Positions 1 to 6,346 of a stretch of 10,170 nucleotides of DNA are shown in pieces. The stretch comes from Thermoplasmatota archaeon (lineage in GTDB: Archaea > Thermoplasmatota > E2 > DHVEG-1). The number at the start of each line of letters is the position of its first letter. The stretch's first letter is position 1. The stretch lies in NCBI GenBank assembly GCA_030612095.1, contig JAUWOO010000061.1, positions 1 to 10,170 on the forward strand. The letters run 5' to 3'. The notes below the pieces were generated by a model. That model searched no databases. It was not told the DNA's origin and worked only from the letters and a program-made list of their open reading frames with translations. The position numbers and the translations under genes were made by a program.

Positions 1-469
1 TCCTAAAGAATCGCCTAAAATCGAGGATGTTGTTTTCAATCCAGAAAAAATAGAAGTCGAACCACCCACTTCAGATTCAAAACAAGAAGAAATAGATATA
101 AGTCCTATGTCTAGAGATGTTTTCAATAAAGAACAAGAGCATGGCAGTGAAGATTTTAAAGAAAAATACGGAAGATACAACACCAACCAATTTAGAAAAG
201 AAAACAGATGGCCTTTCCAAGTCGGACAAACTCAGTGAAGTTTTTATAATACCTACCAAGAATTCAACCGAAACAGAAGATGTTTTTCCAGAGTCCAGAG
301 GAACAAAAGAAGATAATAAAAATATGGGGGACAAACCTCCAACCAATTTAGAGAAGAAAACAGATGATTATCCTAAAGAATCACCTAAAATCGAAGAAGT
401 TGTTTTCAATCCAGAAAAAATTGTGGTCGAACAGTCTACTTCAGATTCAGAACAGGAAGGAATGCATAG
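1..469 (+). repeat. Direct repeat, two copies 370 bp apart (1-99 and 371-469)
   Basis: Positions 1-99 and 371-469 are clearly similar, beginning with tcctaaagaatc and containing gttgttttcaatccagaaaa in both copies. The offset is 370 bp, one base more than 123 codons. That is the size of the frame break in the gene carrying it, so the ancestral unit was probably 369 bp. A shorter internal repeat (aaccaattta at 185-194 and 341-350, offset 156 bp or 52 codons) is nested in it. The first copy is cut by the window edge, so more units may lie to the left. Confidence 0.75.
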
Positions 470-518
470 CCGACCTAGACTTGACAAGGTTTTATTTAGG
501 AGAGTAGAAAAAACATAA
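2..518 (+). CDS. Charged repetitive protein, C-terminal part, frame broken near 162-166
   Basis: I recognise no family. The protein enters from the left edge in frame 2 (open from position 2 to a stop at 236-238) and must move to frame 3 to reach the TAA at 516-518. Frame 2 reads PKESPKIEDVVFNPEKI near its start, and frame 3 reads the homologous PKESPKIEEVVFNPEKI later, so both frames belong to one gene. Dropping one A from the A5 run at 162-166 joins them. The segment PTNLEKKTD also occurs twice (about 183-209 and 339-365). Composition is rich in Glu, Lys, Asp, Ser, Thr and Pro with no long hydrophobic stretch, which suggests a disordered soluble or surface-exposed region. A frame-3-only call would start at the internal ATG at 117 and give 133 residues, which is probably artificial. 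Whether the break is a sequencing slip or a decayed gene cannot be told here. Confidence 0.55.
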
Positions 519-527
519 GTGAGATAA

Positions 528-549
528 TCCATCCATATTTTTTTCATAT
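528..549 (+). terminator. T-tract at convergent gene junction
   Basis: Only 46 bp separate the TAA of the plus-strand repeat gene (516-518) from the stop of the minus-strand hydrolase (565). The gap contains a run of seven T at 538-544 on the plus strand. CATCC upstream and GGATG downstream of the run could form a loose stem. T-tracts suffice for termination in archaea. The call rests on position and the T run only. Confidence 0.35.
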
Positions 550-564
550 TCAACGGATGTTTAT

Positions 565-1215
565 TCAGATCTCGATTATCCTTCCTACGCCTCCTTCAAC
601 ACTAATCTCGGGATACGATCTTTGTATCTCCTTTTTATGTTTGGTACAATGAGTCGCACAAACAAGTTCTAATGTGCCTAAAATATGAAAATTATTGAAA
701 TCATGCAACCCGCCAATCAGACCAGCTACATTACCATACTCCCTCGAAGCATTGAGGATTTCTTTAACGCCTGAATGAGAACAACCGGTAAGAACATACC
801 AATCCTTTTTACCCTTAAGAACTAACGATTGCTCATCTACCGGTGTACCAGTTAATCTCCCTGTTGTGTATACCCCATCGATGATTTCCCGGGGTTCTTT
901 TACAGTTATTAGATTCATATTTCCAATGGGGCTTTCTTTTCCAAGTCGGTATAATTCTATATCACCGACAAGAGGTACAAGCGCTTTCAATCCTCCATAA
1001 TGGTCCCAGTGCTCGTGCGATATTACTATTTTGTTGATTTTCCCTGGATTTACATCAAGTTTCTCCATATTGTTAAGCAATATCTTGCCTTTTGCTCCAG
1101 TATCAAAGAGAATATTTTCATTTTCTGTTTCTATCAAACAAGAAAATCCCCAATCTGATTTTAAACCAGCATCTTTTTTGTAGACCTCATTATCATAGAC
1201 TATTGTGAGTTTCAT
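565..1215 (-). CDS. MBL-fold metal-dependent hydrolase, MJ0301-like (COG1237)
   Basis: This 216-residue protein has the metallo-beta-lactamase-fold metal signature HEHWDH at residues 67-72, with D38 in the preceding FDTG segment. TGCSHSG (143-149, H147), GGLH (168-171) and ATHCTKH (187-193) supply the remaining expected ligands. The TGCSHSG, GGLH and HCT combination is typical of COG1237, whose archaeal member MJ0301 was proposed to act as dihydropterin ribofuranosyl-aminobenzene phosphate synthase in methanopterin synthesis. That specific reaction is not shown here. Length fits the family, although the region between the HxHxDH motif and TGCSH is short. ATG at 1213-1215 is preceded by GAGGT (complement of 1223-1227) at 7 nt. 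It lies 77 nt downstream of cysM with no terminator visible between, so co-transcription is likely. No signal peptide is visible; it is predicted cytoplasmic. Confidence 0.85.
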   Translation of the reverse strand: MKLTIVYDNEVYKKDAGLKSDWGFSCLIETENENILFDTGAKGKILLNNMEKLDVNPGKINKIVISHEHWDHYGGLKALVPLVGDIELYRLGKESPIGNMNLITVKEPREIIDGVYTTGRLTGTPVDEQSLVLKGKKDWYVLTGCSHSGVKEILNASREYGNVAGLIGGLHDFNNFHILGTLELVCATHCTKHKKEIQRSYPEISVEGGVGRIIEI

Positions 1216-1292
1216 TTCATAAACCTCTTACATCTTTTTCCACATAACATTGATATCCCTTTAATTCCTCAATTCATGAAAAATACGGATCC

Positions 1293-2198
1293 TTAAAACA
1301 AGTCAGTACTCAAATATCTGTCCCCTCTATCTGGAAATATCACAACAACTATTCCTCTCTCTGCTCTCTTTGCTGTTTCCAATGCTGCAATCATTGCTGC
1401 GCCGCTACTCATTCCAGCGAATATTCCTTCTTTTGCTGCAAGTTGTCTTGTCATTTCGAATGCATCTTCAGTCTCAATCATAATCGTCTCATCAATTTGG
1501 GAGGGGTCGTATATTGAAGGAACTATTGCCTCTTCCATATTTTTCAGACCTTGAATATAATGGCCTTTTACTGGTTGAGCACACGTTATGCGTATATTTG
1601 GATTATACTCTTTTAGATATTTTCCAACGCCCATAATGGTTCCCGAGGTTCCTATTGCTGAAACGAAATAATCTACTTTACCATCGGTCTGCTCTATGAT
1701 CTCCCTTGCTGTAGTTTCGTAATGTGCCATTTTATTGTAATGATTTGAAAACTGATCGGGCATGAAATATTTTTTAGGATATTGTTTAACCAGCTCCCTT
1801 GCCTTTTCTATTGCACCATCTGTACCAAGCTCTGCAGGAGCAAGTATTAACTTCGCGCCAAAAGCCCTTAGCATCTTCCTTCTCTCGATAGAAACTGCTT
1901 CGCTCATTACAATCTCAATGTCATACCCTTTGACCACACTTACCATTGCAAGGCCAATGCCAGTATTCCCAGATGTTGGTTCAATAATCGTCTTCCCCTT
2001 TGATAGAGTACCTTCAGACTCTGCCTGTTCAATCATTTTTAGTGCAATTCTGTCTTTTATACTTCCACCCGGGTTGTCCCCTTCTAACTTAGCATAAATA
2101 GTTACATTTGGATTAAGATTAAGTCTGTTAATTTTAACTAATGGGGTATTCCCTATAAGATCAAGAATGTCTTCCCCAACGTTTCTCTCTTTACCCAC
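1293..2198 (-). CDS. cysM: Cysteine synthase, PLP-dependent (CysM/CysK type)
   Basis: This enzyme makes cysteine from sulfide and O-acetylserine or, in many archaea, O-phosphoserine. With the start used here it has 301 residues, the normal family length. NPGGSIKDR holds the PLP Schiff-base lysine (K48), EPTSGNTG (73-80) is the substrate-binding loop, GTSGT (183-187) is the phosphate-binding loop in a variant of the usual GTGGT, and SSG (264-266) contacts the PLP ring nitrogen. The C terminus FPDRGDRYLSTDLF is CysM-like. I chose GTG at 2198 because GAGGTGG (complement of 2207-2213) sits 8 nt upstream. A GTG at 2210 adds four residues but would consume that SD. Substrate choice cannot be read from these motifs. 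It may supply cysteine sulfur to the Fe-S genes upstream, which is inference. Confidence 0.92.
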   Translation of the reverse strand: MGKERNVGEDILDLIGNTPLVKINRLNLNPNVTIYAKLEGDNPGGSIKDRIALKMIEQAESEGTLSKGKTIIEPTSGNTGIGLAMVSVVKGYDIEIVMSEAVSIERRKMLRAFGAKLILAPAELGTDGAIEKARELVKQYPKKYFMPDQFSNHYNKMAHYETTAREIIEQTDGKVDYFVSAIGTSGTIMGVGKYLKEYNPNIRITCAQPVKGHYIQGLKNMEEAIVPSIYDPSQIDETIMIETEDAFEMTRQLAAKEGIFAGMSSGAAMIAALETAKRAERGIVVVIFPDRGDRYLSTDLF

Positions 2199-2236
2199 TT
2201 TTAATGCCACCTCAAACTCTCTTTATCAGTATTGAA

Positions 2237-2244
2237 CTATATAG
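2237..2244 (-). promoter_or_regulatory. TATA-like element upstream of cysM
   Basis: CTATATAG lies in the 170-bp gap between the uracil-DNA glycosylase and cysM. Its centre is about 42 nt upstream of the chosen GTG, so a start site some 26 nt downstream would fall near 2214 and leave a short leader carrying the SD. The upstream flank is not purine-rich, so the BRE is poor. The sequence is self-complementary and does not itself give direction. Elsewhere in the gap I see only an imperfect hairpin (TGGCA/TGCCA near 2346-2360) without a T-tract. Confidence 0.35.
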
Positions 2245-2381
2245 CGAAAAGAACCAAACAGCAGCAACATAGTTTCGTTTCCATAGGTGCGATCCCGCTA
2301 TGAATTAGTGGATAAAGCTAAGACATAAAACTTTTTTGCACGACTTGGCATTATGTGCCACAATAAATTCCATAACAATCC

Positions 2382-3137
2382 CTACATATTTCTTAATTCT
2401 TCATCAATGGTTCCATCTGGTAACATCCAGTCTGCATGTGATTCTCCGTTTTCCTCCATTTGATAACGAATACAATTCTCCCAGTCTCCTTTACAATATA
2501 ACTCAACCCATTTTCTATCTAATTTCCCCTCTTCATAAAATCTTTTCATTGGACATACAGGATACCATTTACAATCTTTAGAGAGTATTTTCAGTTTGTG
2601 ATAATTTTTTATTACCGCCTCTTTAAGTTCGGGTTTGTGAAGGATTGCGGCTGGGTGTTGTAATGGTAATATTTTTCTAGAGGCTGATAGAAGAAGTTTC
2701 CCGCAGAGGGCGTAAAAATCTTGCTTGGACGGAATCAAAATATTGTATTTCTTAAAGATATATGTTGTCGAGTAATGTCCCAGGGGAACCAGTATCTCGG
2801 GGTCTATCAGTTCTATCTCTCTGTCTAGATAATCGCTGCAAATATCGATTTCATCTTGCTTTGGTTTCCTATACTTTGGGAGCATACATTTAACAAGATT
2901 TGTCATGTAAAGTTCCTTTCTATCAACACCGGATATCTGTAATAATTCATCCAAGACTTTACCTGAGGGTCCAATGAACATTACCCCCTCTTGATCTTCG
3001 TTCTCCCCAGGTGCCTGGGCAATGAGCATGAGTCTAGCATTGAGTTTACCTTCTCCAGGTAGGGCGTTAGTTCTGGTTTCAGACAGTCTACATTTATTGC
3101 ATACTCTTATTTCTTCATTCAATCTTTTGATTTCCAT
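2382..3137 (-). CDS. udg: Uracil-DNA glycosylase, family 4 (4Fe-4S), with Cys-rich C-terminal extension
   Basis: This enzyme removes uracil, the product of cytosine deamination, from DNA to start base excision repair. The four cluster cysteines are C13, C16, C84 and C100, spaced as in the Archaeoglobus enzyme. Motif A is AQAPGENED (40-48), with Gln where many relatives have Glu. FIGPSG (54-59) follows, and motif B is QHPAAIL with H161. Beyond the usual end near residue 188 is a tail of about 60 residues with C189, C195, C215 and C222 and a conserved-looking DWMLPDGTIDEE end, possibly a second metal site. I chose ATG at 3137 because GGGAG lies upstream at good spacing and it puts the first Cys at residue 13. 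An ATG at 3170 adds 11 residues without an SD. The gene follows the zinc-ribbon gene by 62 nt. Confidence 0.9.
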   Translation of the reverse strand: MEIKRLNEEIRVCNKCRLSETRTNALPGEGKLNARLMLIAQAPGENEDQEGVMFIGPSGKVLDELLQISGVDRKELYMTNLVKCMLPKYRKPKQDEIDICSDYLDREIELIDPEILVPLGHYSTTYIFKKYNILIPSKQDFYALCGKLLLSASRKILPLQHPAAILHKPELKEAVIKNYHKLKILSKDCKWYPVCPMKRFYEEGKLDRKWVELYCKGDWENCIRYQMEENGESHADWMLPDGTIDEELRNM

Positions 3138-3199
3138 TGCAGTAGTCTCCCATAAAAGATACGATTTCATATTATGTTTTCAGATAAATTCTGTTGTTG

Positions 3200-3418
3200 T
3201 TAATAGCTGAAGGCATGTTGTTTCATCTTAATCCATTTCTCCTCATCAATGCCAATTAGATTTCCACATTGGCATTTGATCTCCATCCCCTCATGAATGC
3301 TATAATCTTCTATAATTCTCCCCTTCCAACAATGCAACACTCTGCCTTTTCCAATCTTTAAATATCTAAAGATTTTGCTTTTGCACTTTGCACATCGTAT
3401 CGTCAACATTTTTGACAT
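3200..3418 (-). CDS. Small archaeal-type zinc-ribbon protein
   Basis: This 72-residue protein has CAKC at 9-12, C30, and CQC at 49-51, with GNLIGID after the last pair. The arrangement suggests a single zinc- or iron-binding ribbon. Proteins with the pattern KIGKGR...HCWK...CQCGN.IGID are, from memory, small conserved hypothetical proteins of archaea with no established function. The start ATG overlaps the TAA of the thioredoxin gene (TAATG), which points to coupled translation. A second ATG three codons on is an alternative start. The role is unknown; a thioredoxin partner or client is only a guess from adjacency. Confidence 0.7.
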   Translation of the reverse strand: MSKMLTIRCAKCKSKIFRYLKIGKGRVLHCWKGRIIEDYSIHEGMEIKCQCGNLIGIDEEKWIKMKQHAFSY

Positions 3419-3825
3419 TATATCTTCTTTAGGAGATCATTAATTATATCTTTAATGTCACCGACGGACTTCACTCCCGTTGTACTAGTGAGTTTCTTTC
3501 CGTAACTAAAAAACGTCAGATGAGGAATTCCCATGATTTTGTATTTCTTAGAAATATCCTCATTCTGTTGAGTATTGAGTCTACCAAAAGCTACTTCTCC
3601 CTTGTAAATTGTTGATAACCGTCTCAATCTTGGTATCATTGTTCTACATGGACCACACCACGGAGCCCAAAAATCCACCACAGATAATGGATATTTTTGT
3701 ATAAATTCGTTGAAGTTTTTTCCATCCAGAGTAACTGCATGGTCTGGCCATTCTTTACTTGGAGGGGCTTGCTTGTTGGAACCGGTTTTTCCGCCCTTTC
3801 GGTTAAAAAACCCAAGAAATATCAT
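3418..3825 (-). CDS. trx: Thioredoxin
   Basis: This is a dithiol-disulfide oxidoreductase. The active site WCGPC has catalytic cysteines C57 and C60 within VVDFWAPWCGPC. The cis-proline loop is GIPHLTFF (P101), and FGRLNTQQNEDIS matches the fold's third strand and following helix. At 135 residues it is longer than a typical 105-residue thioredoxin because of a polar N-terminal extension of about 26 residues, starting MIFLGFFNRKGG, too short and interrupted for a convincing signal peptide. I chose ATG at 3825, preceded by AGAGTGAT at about 7 nt. GTG at 3837 adds four residues and would overlap the cupin stop (GTGA). It lies between the cupin and zinc-ribbon genes. It may reduce cluster-assembly cysteines or protein disulfides; no partner is identifiable. 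Confidence 0.92.
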   Translation of the reverse strand: MIFLGFFNRKGGKTGSNKQAPPSKEWPDHAVTLDGKNFNEFIQKYPLSVVDFWAPWCGPCRTMIPRLRRLSTIYKGEVAFGRLNTQQNEDISKKYKIMGIPHLTFFSYGKKLTSTTGVKSVGDIKDIINDLLKKI

Positions 3826-3833
3826 ACTCAAAA

Positions 3834-4175
3834 TCACTCTTTATATGGAATCAGACAAAGAAATTTTAGCGTTTCCTTACCAGTATTTACAAACTGATGC
3901 CATTCCATGGATGGGACAAAAAACACATCTCCCTCTCCAAAAGATTCCTCATTTATCTTGTTTTTGGTAACACCACTTCCCTCAAGAATGAATACTTCAT
4001 GCTCCCAATCATGTTGGTGTAATGGAGTATATCCTCCAGGCTTTATCTCAAAAAGACGCATGGCAAAGTTCTCTGCGCCATCCTTCTTTGAAATAAGCCA
4101 TCTTAATTTTACGTCTTTCACTCCCTGCTCAGCAGGTTCCTCTAATTTTACTTCCGTGTGATGTACATGTTTCAC
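3834..4175 (-). CDS. Single-domain cupin protein
   Basis: This small beta-barrel protein has both cupin motifs. Motif 1 is PGGYTPLHQHDWEHEVFILEG with likely metal ligands H53, H55 and E60. Motif 2 is GDVFFVPSMEWHQFVN with H93. It is 113 residues, standard for single-domain cupins of the conserved-barrel type, which can be metal-dependent oxygenases, isomerases or ligand sensors. Sequence alone does not decide the reaction. GTG at 4175 is preferred because GGGTGA lies about 5 nt upstream. GTG at 4184 would overlap that SD and add three residues. The stop TGA is within a few bases of the thioredoxin start, so the two are likely co-translated. No membrane segment or signal peptide is visible. 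Confidence 0.85.
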   Translation of the reverse strand: MKHVHHTEVKLEEPAEQGVKDVKLRWLISKKDGAENFAMRLFEIKPGGYTPLHQHDWEHEVFILEGSGVTKNKINEESFGEGDVFFVPSMEWHQFVNTGKETLKFLCLIPYKE

Positions 4176-4221
4176 AAATTTCACCCGATGTAATCAGTTT
4201 TTAACTATTTTTCTTCCATTT

Positions 4222-4653
4222 TTAATCTTTATGGTAGTCCTCGATTGCATTATGTAGTGTGCTTACCGCAAGAGTTGCACAATGCACGTGTTCCTTGGGA
4301 AGACCTCCTAAATCCTCAAGAAGTTTTGTAATTGTTATAGCAGATGCTTCTTCCATTGTTTTTCCTTTTATCATATTTGTCAGCATGTTGTTACAAGCAA
4401 TACTTGCTCCACAACCATCTGTCCAGAAACACGCGTCTGTTATGATATCATCTTCTACACTAAGAGTTATCTTCACAGTGTCACCACATGATCCTTTTAC
4501 TTTTCCAAGAGCATCAGGACTTTTCATGTTGCGGAAATTATTTGGATTTTGATACTCAGCTATCACCGTCTTTGAGTATGTTAACTCTTCTTTGCGCTCA
4601 ATTTTTCTTTGAAGTTCTGTTACCATTTTCTCAAAGTCATCATTTTCACTCAT
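4222..4653 (-). CDS. NifU/IscU-type Fe-S cluster scaffold
   Basis: This 143-residue protein matches the IscU fold. GSCGD supplies C56 and D58, TDGCGAS supplies C81, and VHCATLA supplies H124 and C125, which are the three Cys, Asp and His used by IscU to build a [2Fe-2S] cluster. ALGKVKGSCGDTVKITLSVE and LGGLPKEHVHC align in order with IscU. An N-terminal stretch of about 30 charged residues (probable helix) and extra cysteines C75 and C87 differ from E. coli IscU. No C-terminal NifU domain is present, and no cysteine desulfurase gene is in the window. ATG at 4653 overlaps the TGA of the upstream ATPase (ATGA), so the scaffold is translated with the two ferredoxin-MinD ATPases, fitting a role in cluster assembly or transfer between them. 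Confidence 0.88.
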   Translation of the reverse strand: MSENDDFEKMVTELQRKIERKEELTYSKTVIAEYQNPNNFRNMKSPDALGKVKGSCGDTVKITLSVEDDIITDACFWTDGCGASIACNNMLTNMIKGKTMEEASAITITKLLEDLGGLPKEHVHCATLAVSTLHNAIEDYHKD

Positions 4654-5513
4654 GAAAACAGCCTTCTCTTAACTTTACTCCACATGTCTGTAATCCTATC
4701 GGCTAAGTCACTGTCTGAGAATTCGATCGCACTTTTTTCTTTAACCATAGCTTCAGTCATAGCAACATCGTATGGTAGTTTTCCAACAACATCTATGTTT
4801 TTTTCTTTGCAGTACTGCTCGATTTTTCTTGTATTGTCTTTGTTGATAGTATATTTATTGATACCAACCACAGCTGGAATATTGAAATGATTTGCAACAC
4901 CAAGTATTCGTTCTAGATCATGAATGGCAGAAAGTGTAGGCTCAGTAATAATTAAAACAAGGTCAACACCAGTTATGGCAGAGATGACTGGACAGCCAAT
5001 CCCTGGTGGTCCATCGATAATAATCAGATCTTTCTTCTTCTCTTCAGCAATATCTTTTGCATTGTTTCTTACTACAGTTACAAGTTTTCCTGAAGCTTCC
5101 TCAGCAGTATTGAGTCTTGCATGTGACATAGGTCCAAAACGTGTTTCAGAAATATAAGCAAAACCTGAATCCCTATCAACCATTGAGATGGCTCCCTCTG
5201 GGCAGACATACTTGCAGACACCACAACCTTCACACGCATCTTTGCTAAAAGTTATATCTTCATTGATTGCGTCGAATTTACAAGACTCATAGCACTTTTT
5301 ACAATCAATGCATTTTTCTTTGTCAATGGATGCAATCTTGAGTCCATGAAAACCCATTGTTTTTTTGATAGCAGGATTAAGAATAAGATGAAGGTCTGCA
5401 GCATCAACATCACAGTCGGCAAGTACTGCATTTTCTGCAAGGGAAGCAAAAGCCGCAGTAATGGATGTTTTTCCCGTTCCTCCTTTTCCACTGATAAGAG
5501 TAAGCTGTTTCAG
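4650..5513 (-). CDS. MinD-family ATPase with inserted 2[4Fe-4S] ferredoxin domain (COG1149), CTG start
   Basis: At full length this is a 287-residue P-loop ATPase. The deviant Walker A GKGGTGKTS (9-17) is followed by ADCDVDAADLHL (32-43), then two ferredoxin clusters at C68/C71/C74/C78 and C94/C97/C100/C104, and the switch/Walker B region IIIDGPPGIGCPV (164-176). The P-loop lies upstream of the first standard start in this frame, ATG at 5357 (residue 53). No ATG, GTG or TTG occurs between that and the stop at 5547-5549. CTG at 5511-5513 has GGGGAGGTGA four bases upstream and overlaps the previous gene's stop as CTGA, so I take it as the start. It is a paralogue of the next gene upstream. The pair resembles the ORP-complex ATPases of Desulfovibrio. 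Likely role: ATP-driven Fe-S or metal-cluster handling. Confidence 0.88.
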   Translation of the reverse strand: MKQLTLISGKGGTGKTSITAAFASLAENAVLADCDVDAADLHLILNPAIKKTMGFHGLKIASIDKEKCIDCKKCYESCKFDAINEDITFSKDACEGCGVCKYVCPEGAISMVDRDSGFAYISETRFGPMSHARLNTAEEASGKLVTVVRNNAKDIAEEKKKDLIIIDGPPGIGCPVISAITGVDLVLIITEPTLSAIHDLERILGVANHFNIPAVVGINKYTINKDNTRKIEQYCKEKNIDVVGKLPYDVAMTEAMVKEKSAIEFSDSDLADRITDMWSKVKRRLFS

Positions 5514-6346
5514 GTTCTCACCTCCCCTTGTATTCGTCTGAAAAGTTCAGTAAACTTTTCATGCCATTCAGGAAGTTTTTTTACAAAGGGAATTCCTATA
5601 GAGTAAAGATTTGCAATTTCTTCACTGTGAGGTATCTTCATGAGAATGGGGATTTTCTCCGTTTGACAATACATTTCGACTTTTTTATCACCAACGCCAT
5701 CGCGGTTGATAATGACCCCAAATGGGATATACAAATGCCGTACAACAGCAATAGCAAGTTTGAGATCGTGAAGTCCAAAAGGTGTAGGTTCAGTGACTAG
5801 GATACAATAATCTGAGCCATTGATTGATTCAATGACTGGGCAGGATGTTCCTGGTGGAGCATCAATGATTACATTTCCTTCTTTGTCAATCTTTTTTTTC
5901 AATGCCTTAATCACTGGAACAGCCTGGATTTCTCCAACATTCAGCAAACCATGGTAGAAATCAACTCCATTTGTGACTCCATGCTCGATTTTTCCAACAG
6001 GTTTTCTCTTCCAATTGATTGCATTCTGTGGACAAACAATTGCACAACCCCCACATGAATGACACAACTCTGGAAATACAAGCACGTCAGTTGGAACAAC
6101 AGCTAGTGCATTATATGCACAAAATTCAGAACATTTACCGCAATAGTCACATTGCTCTTTATCTATCTCTGGAATTTCTACTGTAACGTCTTCACGTTCC
6201 TTGATTTCTGCATTAAAGAAAATATTCGCATTCGGTTCTTCAACATCACAATCAATCACCTGTACTTTTCCAAGACTTAAAGCAAGGTTTGTCGCAATTG
6301 TTGTCTTTCCAGTTCCGCCTTTTCCACTTGCAATAGAGATAATCAT
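5510..6346 (-). CDS. MinD-family ATPase with inserted 2[4Fe-4S] ferredoxin domain (COG1149)
   Basis: This 278-residue ATPase has deviant Walker A GKGGTGKTT (8-16), VIDCDVEEPN (30-39), two [4Fe-4S] motifs C66/C69/C72/C76 and C95/C98/C101/C105, and IIDAPPGTSCPV (160-171). Domain order is identical to the downstream paralogue, and such proteins are usually encoded as adjacent pairs that may form heterodimers. Both paralogues keep all eight cluster cysteines and the signature lysine of MinD/NifH-type ATPases, so both should bind ATP and clusters. ATG at 6346 overlaps the DUF89 stop (ATGA), with AAGGTGA just upstream. The 3' end overlaps the next gene (CTGA). A NifH-like ATP-gated electron or cluster transfer role is inferred. 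The exact substrate is unknown. Confidence 0.93.
   Translation of the reverse strand: MIISIASGKGGTGKTTIATNLALSLGKVQVIDCDVEEPNANIFFNAEIKEREDVTVEIPEIDKEQCDYCGKCSEFCAYNALAVVPTDVLVFPELCHSCGGCAIVCPQNAINWKRKPVGKIEHGVTNGVDFYHGLLNVGEIQAVPVIKALKKKIDKEGNVIIDAPPGTSCPVIESINGSDYCILVTEPTPFGLHDLKLAIAVVRHLYIPFGVIINRDGVGDKKVEMYCQTEKIPILMKIPHSEEIANLYSIGIPFVKKLPEWHEKFTELFRRIQGEVRT
5518..5527 (-). promoter_or_regulatory. Strong SD for the CTG-initiated ATPase
   Basis: GGGGAGGTGA on the minus strand is nearly a full complement of the 16S anti-SD. It ends four bases before CTG at 5513 and lies inside the last codons (GEVRT) of the upstream ATPase. Its strength and spacing are the main evidence for a non-standard start there. 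Confidence 0.75.

Noticed and set aside
1..518. CRISPR array at the repetitive left end
   Set aside because: The repeat units are about 100 bp, diverged, coding and only two; there are no short identical repeats with unique spacers.
2341..2364. Hairpin TGGCA-CATAA-TGCCA downstream of the glycosylase as a terminator
   Set aside because: On the transcribed strand it is followed by an A-run, not a T-tract, and the stem is only 5 bp.
5252..5491. A 79-codon minus-strand open frame beginning MEKEEREKHPLL that spans the missing N-terminal part of the second ATPase
   Set aside because: It is the shifted frame of the ATPase P-loop region. The true frame there encodes GKGGTGKTS and is continuous with the rest of the ATPase.
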